Assembly (NCBI RefSeq): GCF_031624395.1
Contig: NZ_JAMQON010000002.1
Location: 124,001 to 188,000 of the forward strand
Origin: Halomicroarcula saliterrae
GTDB lineage: Archaea; Halobacteriota; Halobacteria; Halobacteriales; Haloarculaceae
DNA: 64,000 bases
Direction: 5' to 3'
The notes below the pieces were generated by a model. It saw nothing but the letters and a program-made list of their open reading frames with translations, ran no database searches and was not told the origin of the DNA. Shown piece by piece: positions 17,401 to 26,076 of the stretch. The position numbers and the translations under genes were made by a program. The first letter of the stretch is position 1; each line of letters begins with the position of its first letter.

Positions 17401-18735
17401 CTAGTCGTCGGCCAGCTGTTCGAGCACTGCGGGGGGAATCTGGTCGCGCATCCCCTCGGGGATATCATCGATGGCCATGTCCTCGACGAACGCCGGCGGC
17501 TCGGGGCCAAAGTCCGGGTCGAACAGCTCCAGTGCCGTGTGGATGGTTTCCCAGTCGTCCTCCTCGGCGGCGTCCCGGAGGCTCTTCGTCGGCGCGGCGA
17601 GCAGCTGGGAGACGATGGTGTCGGCCATCGCCTCCATCACTTCGCGCTGGTCCTCGTCGAAGTCGGCCTGGGCCATCGCGGTGTTGAGTTCGGCGGCTTT
17701 CACCCGCTCGGCGCTCTCGTACATCGCGGAGATGACGCGGTCGGCCCGCTTGCGCTTGTACTGGGTCAACAGGTGGTCGAACTCCTCGTCGACCAGCTGT
17801 TCGACCTCTTCGGCGGCGCGCCGGCGCTGTGTTCGGGTCTCGTCGGTGACCGACTCCAGCGCGTCGAGGTCGTAGACGCTCACCGCCGGGAGCCGGTCTG
17901 CGGCGGCGGGCACGTCGCGGGGCTGGGCGATATCGACGACGGCGGTCTCACCGGCCTCGGCGAACGCGCCGACGTCGAACACCTGTCCGCTGCTCCCGGT
18001 CGCCGAGACGACGACCCGGGACTCGGCGACGGCGGCCTCGATGGCCTCCAGCGCGACGGCGCTGGCCTCGACGTCGACGGTCTCGGCGACGTGTTCCGCG
18101 TGGGGAACGGTCCGGTTCGCGACGATGAGATGGTCGACCCGCTCGGAGAGCGCCTTGGCGGCGAGCTGTCCCATCTCGCCGGCGCCCACCACGAGCGCTG
18201 TCTCGCCGGCCAGCGAGCACTCCCGGTCGACGAGCCGGACGGCCGCAGAGGCCAGCGAGACCACGCCCTCGTTGATGCCGGTTTCGTTGCGGGCCCGCTC
18301 GCCGACGTGGATGGCCTTCGTGATGCCGTCCTCCAGCAGCTGGCCGATGCCGCCGACGCCGCGCGAATCCTCGTAGGCGTCCCGCAGCTGGCCGAGAATC
18401 TGGTCCTCGCCCAGCACGATGGATTCGAGCCCGGCCGCCACCCGCATGAGGTGGCGCAGGCTGGCCTCGTGGCCCATCTCGACGACGACGTCGTCGGTGA
18501 CTGCGCGGGTGAAGAGTTCGAGGGCGTCGAGGCCCGCCTGGTGGTCGCTGGCGACGACGTACCCTTCCGTTCGGTTGCACGTCTGGAGGGCGAAGGCCTC
18601 GGAGACGCCCGGCGCCGTCAACAACGACTCGACGGCGTGGCGCTGACTGTCGGCGGCGGCGGTCTCCAACTGGTCGACGCTGGCGCGTTCGTGGGACACG
18701 CACACACCGACGATGACGCCTGTCTGCTCTCTCAC
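17401..18735 (-). CDS. hemA: glutamyl-tRNA reductase
   Basis: A 444-residue GluTR, which reduces glutamyl-tRNA to glutamate-1-semialdehyde with NADPH at the entry of tetrapyrrole synthesis. The catalytic cysteine is in QTCNRTEGY, the family segment is LRHLMRVAAGLESIVLGEDQ, and the nucleotide-binding loop is VVGAGEMGQLAA. An acidic C-terminal tail of about 100 residues follows the dimerisation domain. The GTG start overlaps the stop of the upstream precorrin-2 dehydrogenase by GTGA. Confidence 0.95.
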   Translation of the reverse strand: MREQTGVIVGVCVSHERASVDQLETAAADSQRHAVESLLTAPGVSEAFALQTCNRTEGYVVASDHQAGLDALELFTRAVTDDVVVEMGHEASLRHLMRVAAGLESIVLGEDQILGQLRDAYEDSRGVGGIGQLLEDGITKAIHVGERARNETGINEGVVSLASAAVRLVDRECSLAGETALVVGAGEMGQLAAKALSERVDHLIVANRTVPHAEHVAETVDVEASAVALEAIEAAVAESRVVVSATGSSGQVFDVGAFAEAGETAVVDIAQPRDVPAAADRLPAVSVYDLDALESVTDETRTQRRRAAEEVEQLVDEEFDHLLTQYKRKRADRVISAMYESAERVKAAELNTAMAQADFDEDQREVMEAMADTIVSQLLAAPTKSLRDAAEEDDWETIHTALELFDPDFGPEPPAFVEDMAIDDIPEGMRDQIPPAVLEQLADD

Positions 18736-19379
18736 GACGTATCACCCATTTGGTATCCAATCACGTCTGCTGCTACTTGTCGTGCCTTGGACCTGCCACT
18801 ATCTAAAGCCTTCCAAACCTCGTCGGATCTGACGACCGTTCTGACGGCGTCCCGCCGTTCTGTGGCCGTCATGTCAGTGGCTTTCAGTTCTTCGCGGAGA
18901 TTTCCGGTCAGTCGAGCCATGTCCCCCGCGCCGGCGAACTGCGCTTCGAGCGACTCGCGGAGGTGCTTCGAGAGCGCCGGCGAGTGTCCCCCGGTCGCGA
19001 CGGCCAGCGTGACGGGGTCGTCCCGAACCGTGGCGGGGACGACGACGTTGCCGACGGACTGCTCGCCGTGGTCGTCGGCGCGGTTGACCAGGGCGCCCCG
19101 GTCACTCGCGGCCGTCTCGGCGGCCGCGTTCAGGTCCGCGTCGTCCGTCGCCGCGACCACCAGCGCCGGCTCGGTGCGCTCGACCCACGCGCGGACGCCG
19201 TCGGCGTCGGGGGCCTCCCGCACCAGCTCGGCGCTCCCGAACTCGCGGTCGGCGAACTCGGGACTGACCACGACCACCTCGGCCTCGGCGGCGAAGCGGC
19301 GGGCCTTCCGGGCGCCGACCGGGCCACCGCCGAATACCAGCACCGTCTCGTCGGTGAAATCGTGCAGGAGCGGAATCAT
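18732..19379 (-). CDS. precorrin-2 dehydrogenase / siroheme synthase (Met8-like)
   Basis: A 215-residue protein with an N-terminal Rossmann motif (VLVFGGGPVGARKARRF) and the ATGGHSPALSKHLRESLE segment typical of Met8/CysG N-terminal enzymes. It oxidises precorrin-2 to sirohydrochlorin with NAD+ and may insert iron. The C-terminal helical extension is short. ATG 19379 overlaps the ahbAB stop (ATGA), and its own stop overlaps hemA, so all three are translationally coupled. Confidence 0.92.
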   Translation of the reverse strand: MIPLLHDFTDETVLVFGGGPVGARKARRFAAEAEVVVVSPEFADREFGSAELVREAPDADGVRAWVERTEPALVVAATDDADLNAAAETAASDRGALVNRADDHGEQSVGNVVVPATVRDDPVTLAVATGGHSPALSKHLRESLEAQFAGAGDMARLTGNLREELKATDMTATERRDAVRTVVRSDEVWKALDSGRSKARQVAADVIGYQMGDTS

Positions 19380-20431
19380 TCGGATGCGACGTTGGCTTTT
19401 GCGCGGTCGTCGAGCCTGATCCCCGTCTTCTTCAAGATTCTGGTCGAGAACAGCGTGTCCCAGTCGTCCCCGCCCACGTCCCAGTACTCGCTCATCCGGT
19501 CGTGGACCTGCTGGATGCGGGCCTCGCTCTCGTCCTCGCTGCGGCCGTGAGTCATCGCGAAGAAGTTGTACGGCCAGACCCCCTCGTGGCGCGGGCGCTC
19601 GTAGCAGTGCGTGACGAAGTCGAACTCGGCGACGGCCGGCCCCACCTCGTCGACGACGTCGTCGGGCACGTCCCAGACGGTCATCCCGTTCTCGGAGTAG
19701 CCCAGCGCGTAGTGGTTCGGGATGGCGCCGACGCGGCGGACCTTCCCCTCCTGCTCGAACCGCTTGATCGTCTCGACGACCCAGTCCGTGTCGGCGTCGA
19801 CGGCCTCGGCCACGTCGGCGTAGGGCGTCTCCGTGATGGGAAGGCCCCCCTGAATCTCCAGTACGAGGTCTAGCTCCTCGGGCGTCAGCGACTGGGCGTC
19901 GGTCGGCTCGACGGGCGGCCCGGCGTCGCTGCAGTCGACGGCCTGGGTCTGTGGCCCGGAGACGGGGAACTTCGCGCCGACGTGGAACTCCTGCTGTTTG
20001 GGCAGGTTGTAGGTCGGTTCGCCCGTCTCGGCTTCTATCTCGGCCAGCACCTCCGCGACGCGCCCCTCGTCGACCACGCTCAGCACGAACCACATGTTGA
20101 GATAGGGGTGTTCGCGCTCGTAGTTGTGGGCCACCTCCGGATGGGCGTTGACCATCTCGACGTGGTCCTCGTAGCTGTCCTCGGGGGCGTGCGTGGCCAC
20201 CAGCGTCGCCGTCCCACCGATCTCCTCGGCGTTGATGAGCGCGCCAAAGCGGCTCAGCACCCCCCGCTCGTCGAGGTCCTGGACCCGTTCGAGCAGTTCG
20301 GCTCCGGTGATGTCGATACCGTGCTCGGCCAGCGCCGCCGCCGCCGGGTCGAACGGGCGCTCGACGACCGGGAACCCACCCTGAAACGCGTTGCAAATCG
20401 CGCTGTCTACCCGCCCGAGCTCTTCGGTCAT
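19376..20431 (-). CDS. ahbAB: siroheme decarboxylase, fused AhbA-AhbB
   Basis: A 351-residue protein built of two Lrp/AsnC-like halves. The first half has QGGFPVVERPF and later YLNMWFVLSV; the second starts at about residue 190 with EIQGGLPITETPYADVAEA and ends in HEGVWPYNFFAMTHGR. AhbA and AhbB decarboxylate siroheme to didecarboxysiroheme on the alternative heme pathway, and in haloarchaea the two can be fused. The operon order with precorrin-2 dehydrogenase and hemA supports this role over transcriptional regulation. Confidence 0.9.
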   Translation of the reverse strand: MTEELGRVDSAICNAFQGGFPVVERPFDPAAAALAEHGIDITGAELLERVQDLDERGVLSRFGALINAEEIGGTATLVATHAPEDSYEDHVEMVNAHPEVAHNYEREHPYLNMWFVLSVVDEGRVAEVLAEIEAETGEPTYNLPKQQEFHVGAKFPVSGPQTQAVDCSDAGPPVEPTDAQSLTPEELDLVLEIQGGLPITETPYADVAEAVDADTDWVVETIKRFEQEGKVRRVGAIPNHYALGYSENGMTVWDVPDDVVDEVGPAVAEFDFVTHCYERPRHEGVWPYNFFAMTHGRSEDESEARIQQVHDRMSEYWDVGGDDWDTLFSTRILKKTGIRLDDRAKANVASE

Positions 20432-20516
20432 AGCCGTCAGTCAGGACTCGGTGAATAAAAACGGCGCGGGAGCGGACCGTCAGAGCGCTTTAGCCGTTCG
20501 CACGCGTAGCCCCACT

Positions 20517-20795
20517 GTGGCGATCACTACCGCAGAGCTCGCACTCCGACTGCTGGTGTATCTGTGCGTACTGGTGGGTGCGCCGCTCTGTTTCGTCCTC
20601 GCGTTCCGGCTCATGGACTACGGGGCCAAGGAGACGCTCGTCGAGCAGTTCAGCGGCCAGCGGACCGGCCGGGACACCGGCCAGTTGAACGCGTACTTCC
20701 GACAGGCGGGCGTCGAGGCGACCACCTGCAACGTCTGCGGTGCGGCCAACGGCCCCGACTACAGCTACTGTCACACCTGTCAGGAACGGCTGTGA
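20517..20795 (+). CDS. small membrane protein with C-terminal zinc ribbon
   Basis: A 92-residue protein with one membrane helix (about residues 8-31), then a helical stretch, and a C-terminal CNVC/CHTC double pair. The GTG start at 20517 is chosen over a longer frame that would run over the ahbAB start, because a CTTTAG box lies about 27 nt upstream. The zinc ribbon would face the cytoplasm if the N-terminus is outside. Function unknown. Confidence 0.65.
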   Translation: MAITTAELALRLLVYLCVLVGAPLCFVLAFRLMDYGAKETLVEQFSGQRTGRDTGQLNAYFRQAGVEATTCNVCGAANGPDYSYCHTCQERL

Positions 20796-20825
20796 GAAGG
20801 GGCGGCGGACGCCGGCGTCGAGCAG

Positions 20826-21614
20826 TTACATCTCGACGACGCCGGACTGTCTGGTCAGTACCGACCCGTTGTAGCGGATGGTGGCGTCGAACGCCGTACT
20901 GGGGCCCAGATCAGACGTGTTGAACGCGGCGCTGAGCGTCCCGTCTTCGTTTACCGTGGTCTCCCGGGAGCGGAGGAACGGCGTGCTCGTATCGGCGCTG
21001 CGGAGGCGCAACTCGACTCGTGTGCCCGCTTCGAGCTCTGTCTCGGCTTTGAGCGTGGCGGTTTCGCTCGGCGCGAGCGTCAGGACGTCGCCCTCGACGA
21101 CGAAGCTAGCGTCGGCCGTCGTGGACTCGTTGCTATCGCCGACACGTTCGTACTCGTCGTTCGCACCGGGGTCGATATCGGTAATCGGGTCGGTCGCATT
21201 GCCGACGACCTGACCCGAGCGGCTGGCGACCACGTCGCCGTCGTGACGCACCGTCAGTTCGAAATCCGGCTGGTCGGTGATCCGGGAGAGGTCGACAGTG
21301 GTCCGGAACGTCCCGTTCTCGCTGACCGTGGCCTCCCGGGAGCGGAGGAACGGCGTCGCGGCGTCGCTTGCGCTGACGATACGAACCGAGAGTGTTTCAC
21401 CGGCGGCGATATCCGTCCGGCCGCTGATGACCTGTCCCGTCGTCGCGTCGAGTCGCACCGTCTCGGTGTCGGGCAGGACAACGGTGCCGTTGACCTGCTG
21501 GGTAGTGTTTGCCTGTGGCTGGGTCTCGCCCGTATCGAAGACGACAGCCCCGGTGACGGCGGCGATACCGATAGCGGCACCGATAGCGACCAAGACGCCG
21601 ACCTGGCGGTTCAT
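20826..21614 (-). CDS. BGTF-like anchored surface protein
   Basis: A 262-residue protein with an N-terminal hydrophobic helix (MNRQVGVLVAIGAAIG) and two repeats of a beta-domain, each containing TPFLRSRE, T, V and E/D-x-GT. Repeat one spans about residues 35-140 and repeat two about 165-262. The repeats resemble domains annotated as BGTF surface domains in haloarchaea, and a further relative lies at 24599-25906. It has several NxT/NxS sequons. A TATA-like TGTATTTTAC lies at about 21750-21760, giving a 5' UTR of about 115 nt. It is divergent from the 21857 gene. Confidence 0.75.
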   Translation of the reverse strand: MNRQVGVLVAIGAAIGIAAVTGAVVFDTGETQPQANTTQQVNGTVVLPDTETVRLDATTGQVISGRTDIAAGETLSVRIVSASDAATPFLRSREATVSENGTFRTTVDLSRITDQPDFELTVRHDGDVVASRSGQVVGNATDPITDIDPGANDEYERVGDSNESTTADASFVVEGDVLTLAPSETATLKAETELEAGTRVELRLRSADTSTPFLRSRETTVNEDGTLSAAFNTSDLGPSTAFDATIRYNGSVLTRQSGVVEM

Positions 21615-21795
21615 CGGCCCACCTCCGGCGTCGGTCGGTTGGAGAGGCAATGCGGACTGCAGGGACCAGTCCCCGCTGGGGAGCGGGGCAACTCTGTAGC
21701 GTACATGGCACTCCCGACTACAGATGTGGTAGAAAAAGCGACGGCGGATAGTAAAATACAGATTTGAGCGGTCCTGCACACCGAGGGCGGCGACT

Positions 21796-21816
21796 GGCTA
21801 CAATCCGGTTTTAACC
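21796..21816 (+). promoter_or_regulatory. envelope-cluster operator 1
   Basis: A 21-nt imperfect palindrome with half-sites GGCTACAA and TTTTAACC, agreeing with a symmetric GGnTAnAA-n5-TTnTAnCC at 14 specified positions. It ends 10 nt before the CTATTAAAC TATA box (21826-21834) of the 21857 gene. Near-matches lie at the same place before two other promoters of this cluster. Confidence 0.65.
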
Positions 21817-21856
21817 AAGCGTGGACTATTAAACGGGACTGGTCGAGACACCGATT

Positions 21857-22624
21857 ATGGGACTCGTACGGGTCGGTGTGGTCGCACTCGTGTTGGTGAG
21901 TGCCGTGTGTCTCGGACTCGACTTCGGCGGGACACAGTCGAACGGCGGGGCGTCTCCCCTCCCGCCAGGAGTGGACGACGGGAGTCTGAACGCGACGGCG
22001 CTGGCGGCGGCCCACGAACGGTCCCTCGTGGACACCCCCGTTGCTATCGAGACGTCTCGGGCGACGTGGAACACCGACCCGGGCGGCAATCAGACCGTGA
22101 CAACCAAGACGCTGACCGACGGCAACGGGACGCTCTGGCGGCGGACAGTGACCGGCGACAGCGAGCAGTCACACGTTGAGCGGTGGACCGACGGGCGACG
22201 GAGTCTCCGGTACGTCGCGGCTACCGGGGAAACGGTGTCGGCAGATGTGGTGACGAGGCCCGGACAGCGGTACCTGACACCGAGGCTGGCGACGTGGCTC
22301 GATACGGGACGGTACTCACTCACCGCCGTCGAGTCGGCTACGCCCGGGCGATACGTCCTCACGACGACCACTTACACGCCGCCGGACGGGGAACCACTGG
22401 AGGCCGACACCGTCCGGTACGAGGCGACAGCCGTCGTGACGGCGAGAGGCCGCGTGCAGGCGATGTCGGCGACGCTCGTGACAATCGAGACCAACAGATG
22501 GGGTCGACACGTCCGGTCGCGATCGTACAGCTACCGCGTCGTCCGGACCGGCGGTGTCACCCCGCCGACCCCCGACTGGCTCCCCGACCGGTCCGCAGCG
22601 GCCGTGGAGGGCGACGATGGCTGA
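21857..22624 (+). CDS. signal-anchored envelope protein of unknown family
   Basis: A 255-residue protein with an N-terminal hydrophobic segment (VGVVALVLVSAVCLGLDF) and no clean lipobox. It is followed by a beta-rich ectodomain with several NxT sequons (NATA, NQTV, NGTL). The layout recalls haloarchaeal lipoprotein families similar to the 15030 gene. The TATA box CTATTAAAC is 27 nt upstream. Its end overlaps the start of the subtilase gene by 8 nt, so both are made from one mRNA and probably act together at the cell surface. Confidence 0.7.
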   Translation: MGLVRVGVVALVLVSAVCLGLDFGGTQSNGGASPLPPGVDDGSLNATALAAAHERSLVDTPVAIETSRATWNTDPGGNQTVTTKTLTDGNGTLWRRTVTGDSEQSHVERWTDGRRSLRYVAATGETVSADVVTRPGQRYLTPRLATWLDTGRYSLTAVESATPGRYVLTTTTYTPPDGEPLEADTVRYEATAVVTARGRVQAMSATLVTIETNRWGRHVRSRSYSYRVVRTGGVTPPTPDWLPDRSAAAVEGDDG

Positions 22625-23897
22625 CACCCGGCGAGTGGCGCTGCTCGTTGCGGCCGTAGTCGCCGTGTTCACTGTGGTCATCGCCGTCGTCGCGACGAGC
22701 ACGCCGCCTGCAGGACCCCCGTCGGACGGGACGGCTGTCGCGGCTACCGGCGGCTTCGAGCGCATCCATGACCGCGGGCTGACGGGGTCGAACGTCTCAG
22801 TCGGAGTCGTCGACGTGACTGGGTTCAACACGGGCTCGACAGCACTCTCGGACCAGCTCCGGGCCGCCCGCGCGTTCGGGACCGGGTCGCTGGACGCCGG
22901 CAGTACCCACGGTACCGCCGCGGCGACGGTCGTGGCCCGTATCGCCCCCGATTCCGAGCTGTACCTCGCGAGCGTCGGCGGTATCGGCGATTACGAGCGG
23001 GCGGTCGAGTGGCTCCGACAGCAGGACGTCGACGTCGTCGTCACCACGGTCTCGTTCTACGGCCGGCCGGGCGACGGCGGCGGAACCGTCGGGCGAGTCA
23101 CCGCTGAAGCGGTCGAGGACGACATGGTGGTCGTCGCTCCGAGCGGGAACCTCGCTACCTCCCACTGGCGGGGCACGTACGACGCATCGAGCGTCGAGAA
23201 CGGGACCCTCCAGTTCGCCGACGGGGCCACCCGAACGGCCATCGACGGCCCGACGGACGTGACGGTGTGGCTCTCGTGGGACAGCGCCCACGCCGACGAA
23301 GACTACACCGTCGAACTGTACCGCACCGACGGCGCCCGGCCGCGACTGGTCGCCCGCTCCCAGCCGTATCCGGCCGACGACACGCCAAACGAGCGAATCG
23401 TCGCTGACGTGTCGCCGGGTCGGTACGCGCTCGTCGTCGCCGGCCCCGACGAACCCACGAACGCCACCGTCCGCCTGCTGTCGCCCACCCACGAGTTCGA
23501 ACACGTCAGCGAGAGCGGTAGCGTCGTCGCTCCCGGCACCGGCAGTGACGTGCTGACCGTCGGCGCGTACAACAACCGCACGGGCGAGGTGGAGCCGTTC
23601 AGTTCGCGGGGACCGACGCTGGACGGCCGGACCGGCGTCGACGTGGTGGCACCGAACCGCCGATACGCGACGCTGACCGAGAACGGGTTCGTCGGGTCCT
23701 CGGCCGCGACGTCGTACGTCGGTGGACTGGTCGCGCTGTTACTCGACGCCGACCCGTCGCTGTCACCGTCACACGCCGAGTTGCTCGTCGAGCTCACCGC
23801 GACAGACATCGGCCGACCCGGCGTGGACTACGCCTCGGGCCACGGCGTCGTCGCCCCGGTCAACGCCGTCGGTGCGGCCGCAAACGGGACCGGTTAA
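22617..23897 (+). CDS. membrane-anchored subtilisin-like protease (S8)
   Basis: A 426-residue serine protease. The N-terminal helix (about residues 7-27) anchors or exports it. The catalytic triad is visible as D66 (VGVVDVTGF), H98 (GSTHGTAAA) and S362 (GSSAATSYVGG), with the oxyanion Asn N178 (APSGNLA). Between N178 and the serine block lies an inserted beta-domain of about 130 residues (TVWLSWDS to VRLLSP), unlike minimal subtilases. No long propeptide is evident. It overlaps the upstream envelope gene by 8 nt and is followed by a regulator gene with its own promoter. Confidence 0.88.
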   Translation: MADTRRVALLVAAVVAVFTVVIAVVATSTPPAGPPSDGTAVAATGGFERIHDRGLTGSNVSVGVVDVTGFNTGSTALSDQLRAARAFGTGSLDAGSTHGTAAATVVARIAPDSELYLASVGGIGDYERAVEWLRQQDVDVVVTTVSFYGRPGDGGGTVGRVTAEAVEDDMVVVAPSGNLATSHWRGTYDASSVENGTLQFADGATRTAIDGPTDVTVWLSWDSAHADEDYTVELYRTDGARPRLVARSQPYPADDTPNERIVADVSPGRYALVVAGPDEPTNATVRLLSPTHEFEHVSESGSVVAPGTGSDVLTVGAYNNRTGEVEPFSSRGPTLDGRTGVDVVAPNRRYATLTENGFVGSSAATSYVGGLVALLLDADPSLSPSHAELLVELTATDIGRPGVDYASGHGVVAPVNAVGAAANGTG

Positions 23898-23911
23898 ATC
23901 GGATTTTAAGC
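23891..23911 (+). promoter_or_regulatory. envelope-cluster operator 2
   Basis: The site begins GGTTAAAT, ends TTTTAAGCC and has a CGGATT core like the other two. The left half is one base shorter and the right half one longer, so the symmetry is weaker. It overlaps the protease stop codon (TAA 23895-23897) and ends 10-11 nt before the GCTATAGG box of the HTH gene. Confidence 0.5.
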
Positions 23912-23958
23912 CTGCCAAACGGCTATAGGAACGGCGACGTGAGCCACGTCCAGTGACA

Positions 23959-24579
23959 ATGTCGGGACTCATCGACCGGATTCAGGAGCGAACGGGGTCG
24001 CCGAAGGAACGACCCCGAGTGCTCGATGTCGACGACTCGGACACCGACGCAGTGCTCGATGCGCTCTCCTCGGACACCGGCCGAGAACTGTACCGGACGC
24101 TGTTCGACGAACCCGGGACTGCCTCGGAAATCGCACGGCGCTGTGACACTTCCGTCCAGAACGTCCACTACCACATCTCGAACCTCGAGGCCGCCGAACT
24201 CGTCGAACCGATCGAGACGGTGTACTCCGAGAAGGGCAACGAGATGACCGTGTACGGGCCGGCGAGCGACCCGCTCGTACTGGTCGGGAACCGGGGTCTG
24301 TACGCGCAGGTCCAGCAGTCAATCACCGACATCGTGGCCGGTATCGGCCTGCTGGCGATGGCGAGCCTCCTCGTCCAGTGGGGCGCCGAACGCATCGCCG
24401 GCCGGCCCGGCGGGAGCGGGGCGCTGGGTCCGGCCAGTCCCACGTCCCCACAGACGGACCCCACTGGTTCCGTCCCGTGGCTGGTGTTCGGCGTCCTCGA
24501 ACCCGGTCTGCTCTTTTTCTGTGGCAGCCTTGCGCTCCTCGGCGTCGCGGCGCTCGCGGCCCGACGGCTGTCGCACTGA
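23959..24579 (+). CDS. membrane-bound winged-helix transcription regulator
   Basis: A 206-residue protein with an N-terminal ArsR-like winged helix (about residues 30-105; TASEIARRCDTSVQNVHYHI is the recognition region). Two membrane helices follow at about 120-140 and 170-200, with a Pro/Ser/Gly linker between. This topology lets an outside or membrane signal reach DNA directly. ATG 23959 is used instead of GTG 23953. Its promoter carries a near-copy of the palindrome found at the 21857 and 24599 genes, so it is the natural candidate to bind it. Confidence 0.8.
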   Translation: MSGLIDRIQERTGSPKERPRVLDVDDSDTDAVLDALSSDTGRELYRTLFDEPGTASEIARRCDTSVQNVHYHISNLEAAELVEPIETVYSEKGNEMTVYGPASDPLVLVGNRGLYAQVQQSITDIVAGIGLLAMASLLVQWGAERIAGRPGGSGALGPASPTSPQTDPTGSVPWLVFGVLEPGLLFFCGSLALLGVAALAARRLSH

Positions 24580-24598
24580 GGTGGCGAGATGCGGGGGG

Positions 24599-25906
24599 TC
24601 ACGACAACAGCGTTCTGACGACCAGAGTGACCCCGCCGATAGCGAGCAGGCCGCCCACCGCAATCGCAGCCGTTCCCGCGTTCAGTAACCCCGTCGACCT
24701 CCCGCTGGTCACGCGTTCGGTCGTCACCGCCAGCGCCGCGTCGGCCGCGGTCGAGACGTTCCCGGACTGCAGCGAGAGGGTCGCAGCCGCGTCCGCCTCG
24801 CTCGTGACGTTCGGACCCCGGTAGAGAGTGATATCGTAGACACCGTCTTCGATATGCGTGTCCCGACTGACCTCTGACCCGGGAACCGTCGTGACCGAGT
24901 CGCGACTGGCGACCGTCCGGAGTGTCTCGCCCGACTGGCCGGCCGCTCGGGTGTCGAACAGCAGGGTAACCGTGCCGTCACCGTCACCGTCGCGGACGGT
25001 CGCGTTAATCTGGTAGCCGTTTGCCGGCCCGCCGAGCGAGAGCGTCGCGGTGTCCCAACTGCCGAGGGTGACGGGTATCTCCGCGACCTCGCCCTGTGCG
25101 CTCGTGTAGGTGGCGCGTTCGAAGCCGAACCCGTCGTCACCGACGGCGAAATCCGCGCTCCGGTTCGACTCGACGACGAGCAGCCCGTTCTCGACCGCCG
25201 AAGCGCCGCCGGCGACCCGGAAGTGGTAGCCACCGGTCCCGACTGTCGGGGCGAGGGTCGCCCGCTCTCGGGTGACGGTAATCGAGTCCTCGGCAGCGGC
25301 GACGGAGAGCCGGTCGCCGTCGTTAGCGGCCGTTTCGAACCGGAGACGGACCTCGCCGTCGTCGCTACCGTCCGTCAGCGTCGCGTTGACGAGAGGAGCG
25401 CCGGACGGCGCTCCGAGCGAGAACTGGACGGAGTCGCCGTCCACCGTCGAGACCGGTATCGTCGCGACGCGTCCCCGCTCGACGGTGACGACGGTGTCCG
25501 GCACACCGGCGATGTCCGGCTCGGGGTCGGTACAGCCGCTCTCACAGGGAGCGACTCGTCCGTCGTACTCCGCGAGGGACGTCCCGTTGTGCTGGACGGT
25601 GACGGCGAAGCCGGTGTTCGCGTCGACAGTGCGCAGGTCGAACACCGCTGCGAAGGCGCCGTTCCGGCCGACGTAGACCGTCTCCTGACTGAGATACGGG
25701 GCCGTCGTGTTCGTCAGTTGGAATCGAACGGTAAGTTCGGTCCCCTGTTCGAGGGTGGTCTGGCCGCGCAAGACCTGCTGTTGTCCCGCTTCGAGGGGGA
25801 GGCTGTTCTCGTCGATACTGGCCGTCTCGTCGGCCAGTGTGGGGTCGGCACCCGTCACGGCGGCCCCGAGGAGTAGCGTGGCGAACGCAATGAGACGAAC
25901 GCTCAT
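24599..25906 (-). CDS. BGTF-like surface protein with C-terminal anchor
   Basis: A 435-residue protein with a signal peptide (SVRLIAFATLLLGAAVTG), a first domain (about 28-118) with TLEQGTELTVRFQLTNT and TVYVGRNGAFAAVFDL that parallels the repeats of the 20826-21614 protein, several beta-domains, and a hydrophobic C-terminal helix (about 405-433) with a short basic end. It would be anchored by its C-terminus and exposed outside. ATG 25906 is used. The probable promoter is at 26018-26058, giving a 5' UTR of about 90 nt. Confidence 0.75.
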   Translation of the reverse strand: MSVRLIAFATLLLGAAVTGADPTLADETASIDENSLPLEAGQQQVLRGQTTLEQGTELTVRFQLTNTTAPYLSQETVYVGRNGAFAAVFDLRTVDANTGFAVTVQHNGTSLAEYDGRVAPCESGCTDPEPDIAGVPDTVVTVERGRVATIPVSTVDGDSVQFSLGAPSGAPLVNATLTDGSDDGEVRLRFETAANDGDRLSVAAAEDSITVTRERATLAPTVGTGGYHFRVAGGASAVENGLLVVESNRSADFAVGDDGFGFERATYTSAQGEVAEIPVTLGSWDTATLSLGGPANGYQINATVRDGDGDGTVTLLFDTRAAGQSGETLRTVASRDSVTTVPGSEVSRDTHIEDGVYDITLYRGPNVTSEADAAATLSLQSGNVSTAADAALAVTTERVTSGRSTGLLNAGTAAIAVGGLLAIGGVTLVVRTLLS

Positions 25907-26037
25907 CGCCACACTACCCCCGAGCGTCGGTCACAGCCCGGAAACACCACACTGGTCGGTGGCGACGCGAGCGCTGGCGAGGCGGTCACTATCATCACGC
26001 GTCGCGTTCTGTCGACCGATACAAAGCTTCGCCGGTA

Positions 26038-26058
26038 GGTTAAAATCCGGTTGTAGCG
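26038..26058 (-). promoter_or_regulatory. envelope-cluster operator 3
   Basis: Read on the minus strand it has half-sites CGCTACAA and TTTTAACC around CCGGA, matching the symmetric pattern of operator 1 except for the first base. A TATA-like TTTGTATC (26018-26025) lies 12 nt downstream in the direction of the 24599-25906 gene. Confidence 0.65.
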
Positions 26059-26076
26059 GTTCGGCAGCCGTCGAAT

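Noticed and set aside
20826-25906. The envelope cluster considered as a recently acquired genomic island.
   Set aside because: No integrase, tRNA, direct repeats or obvious base-composition shift marks its borders.
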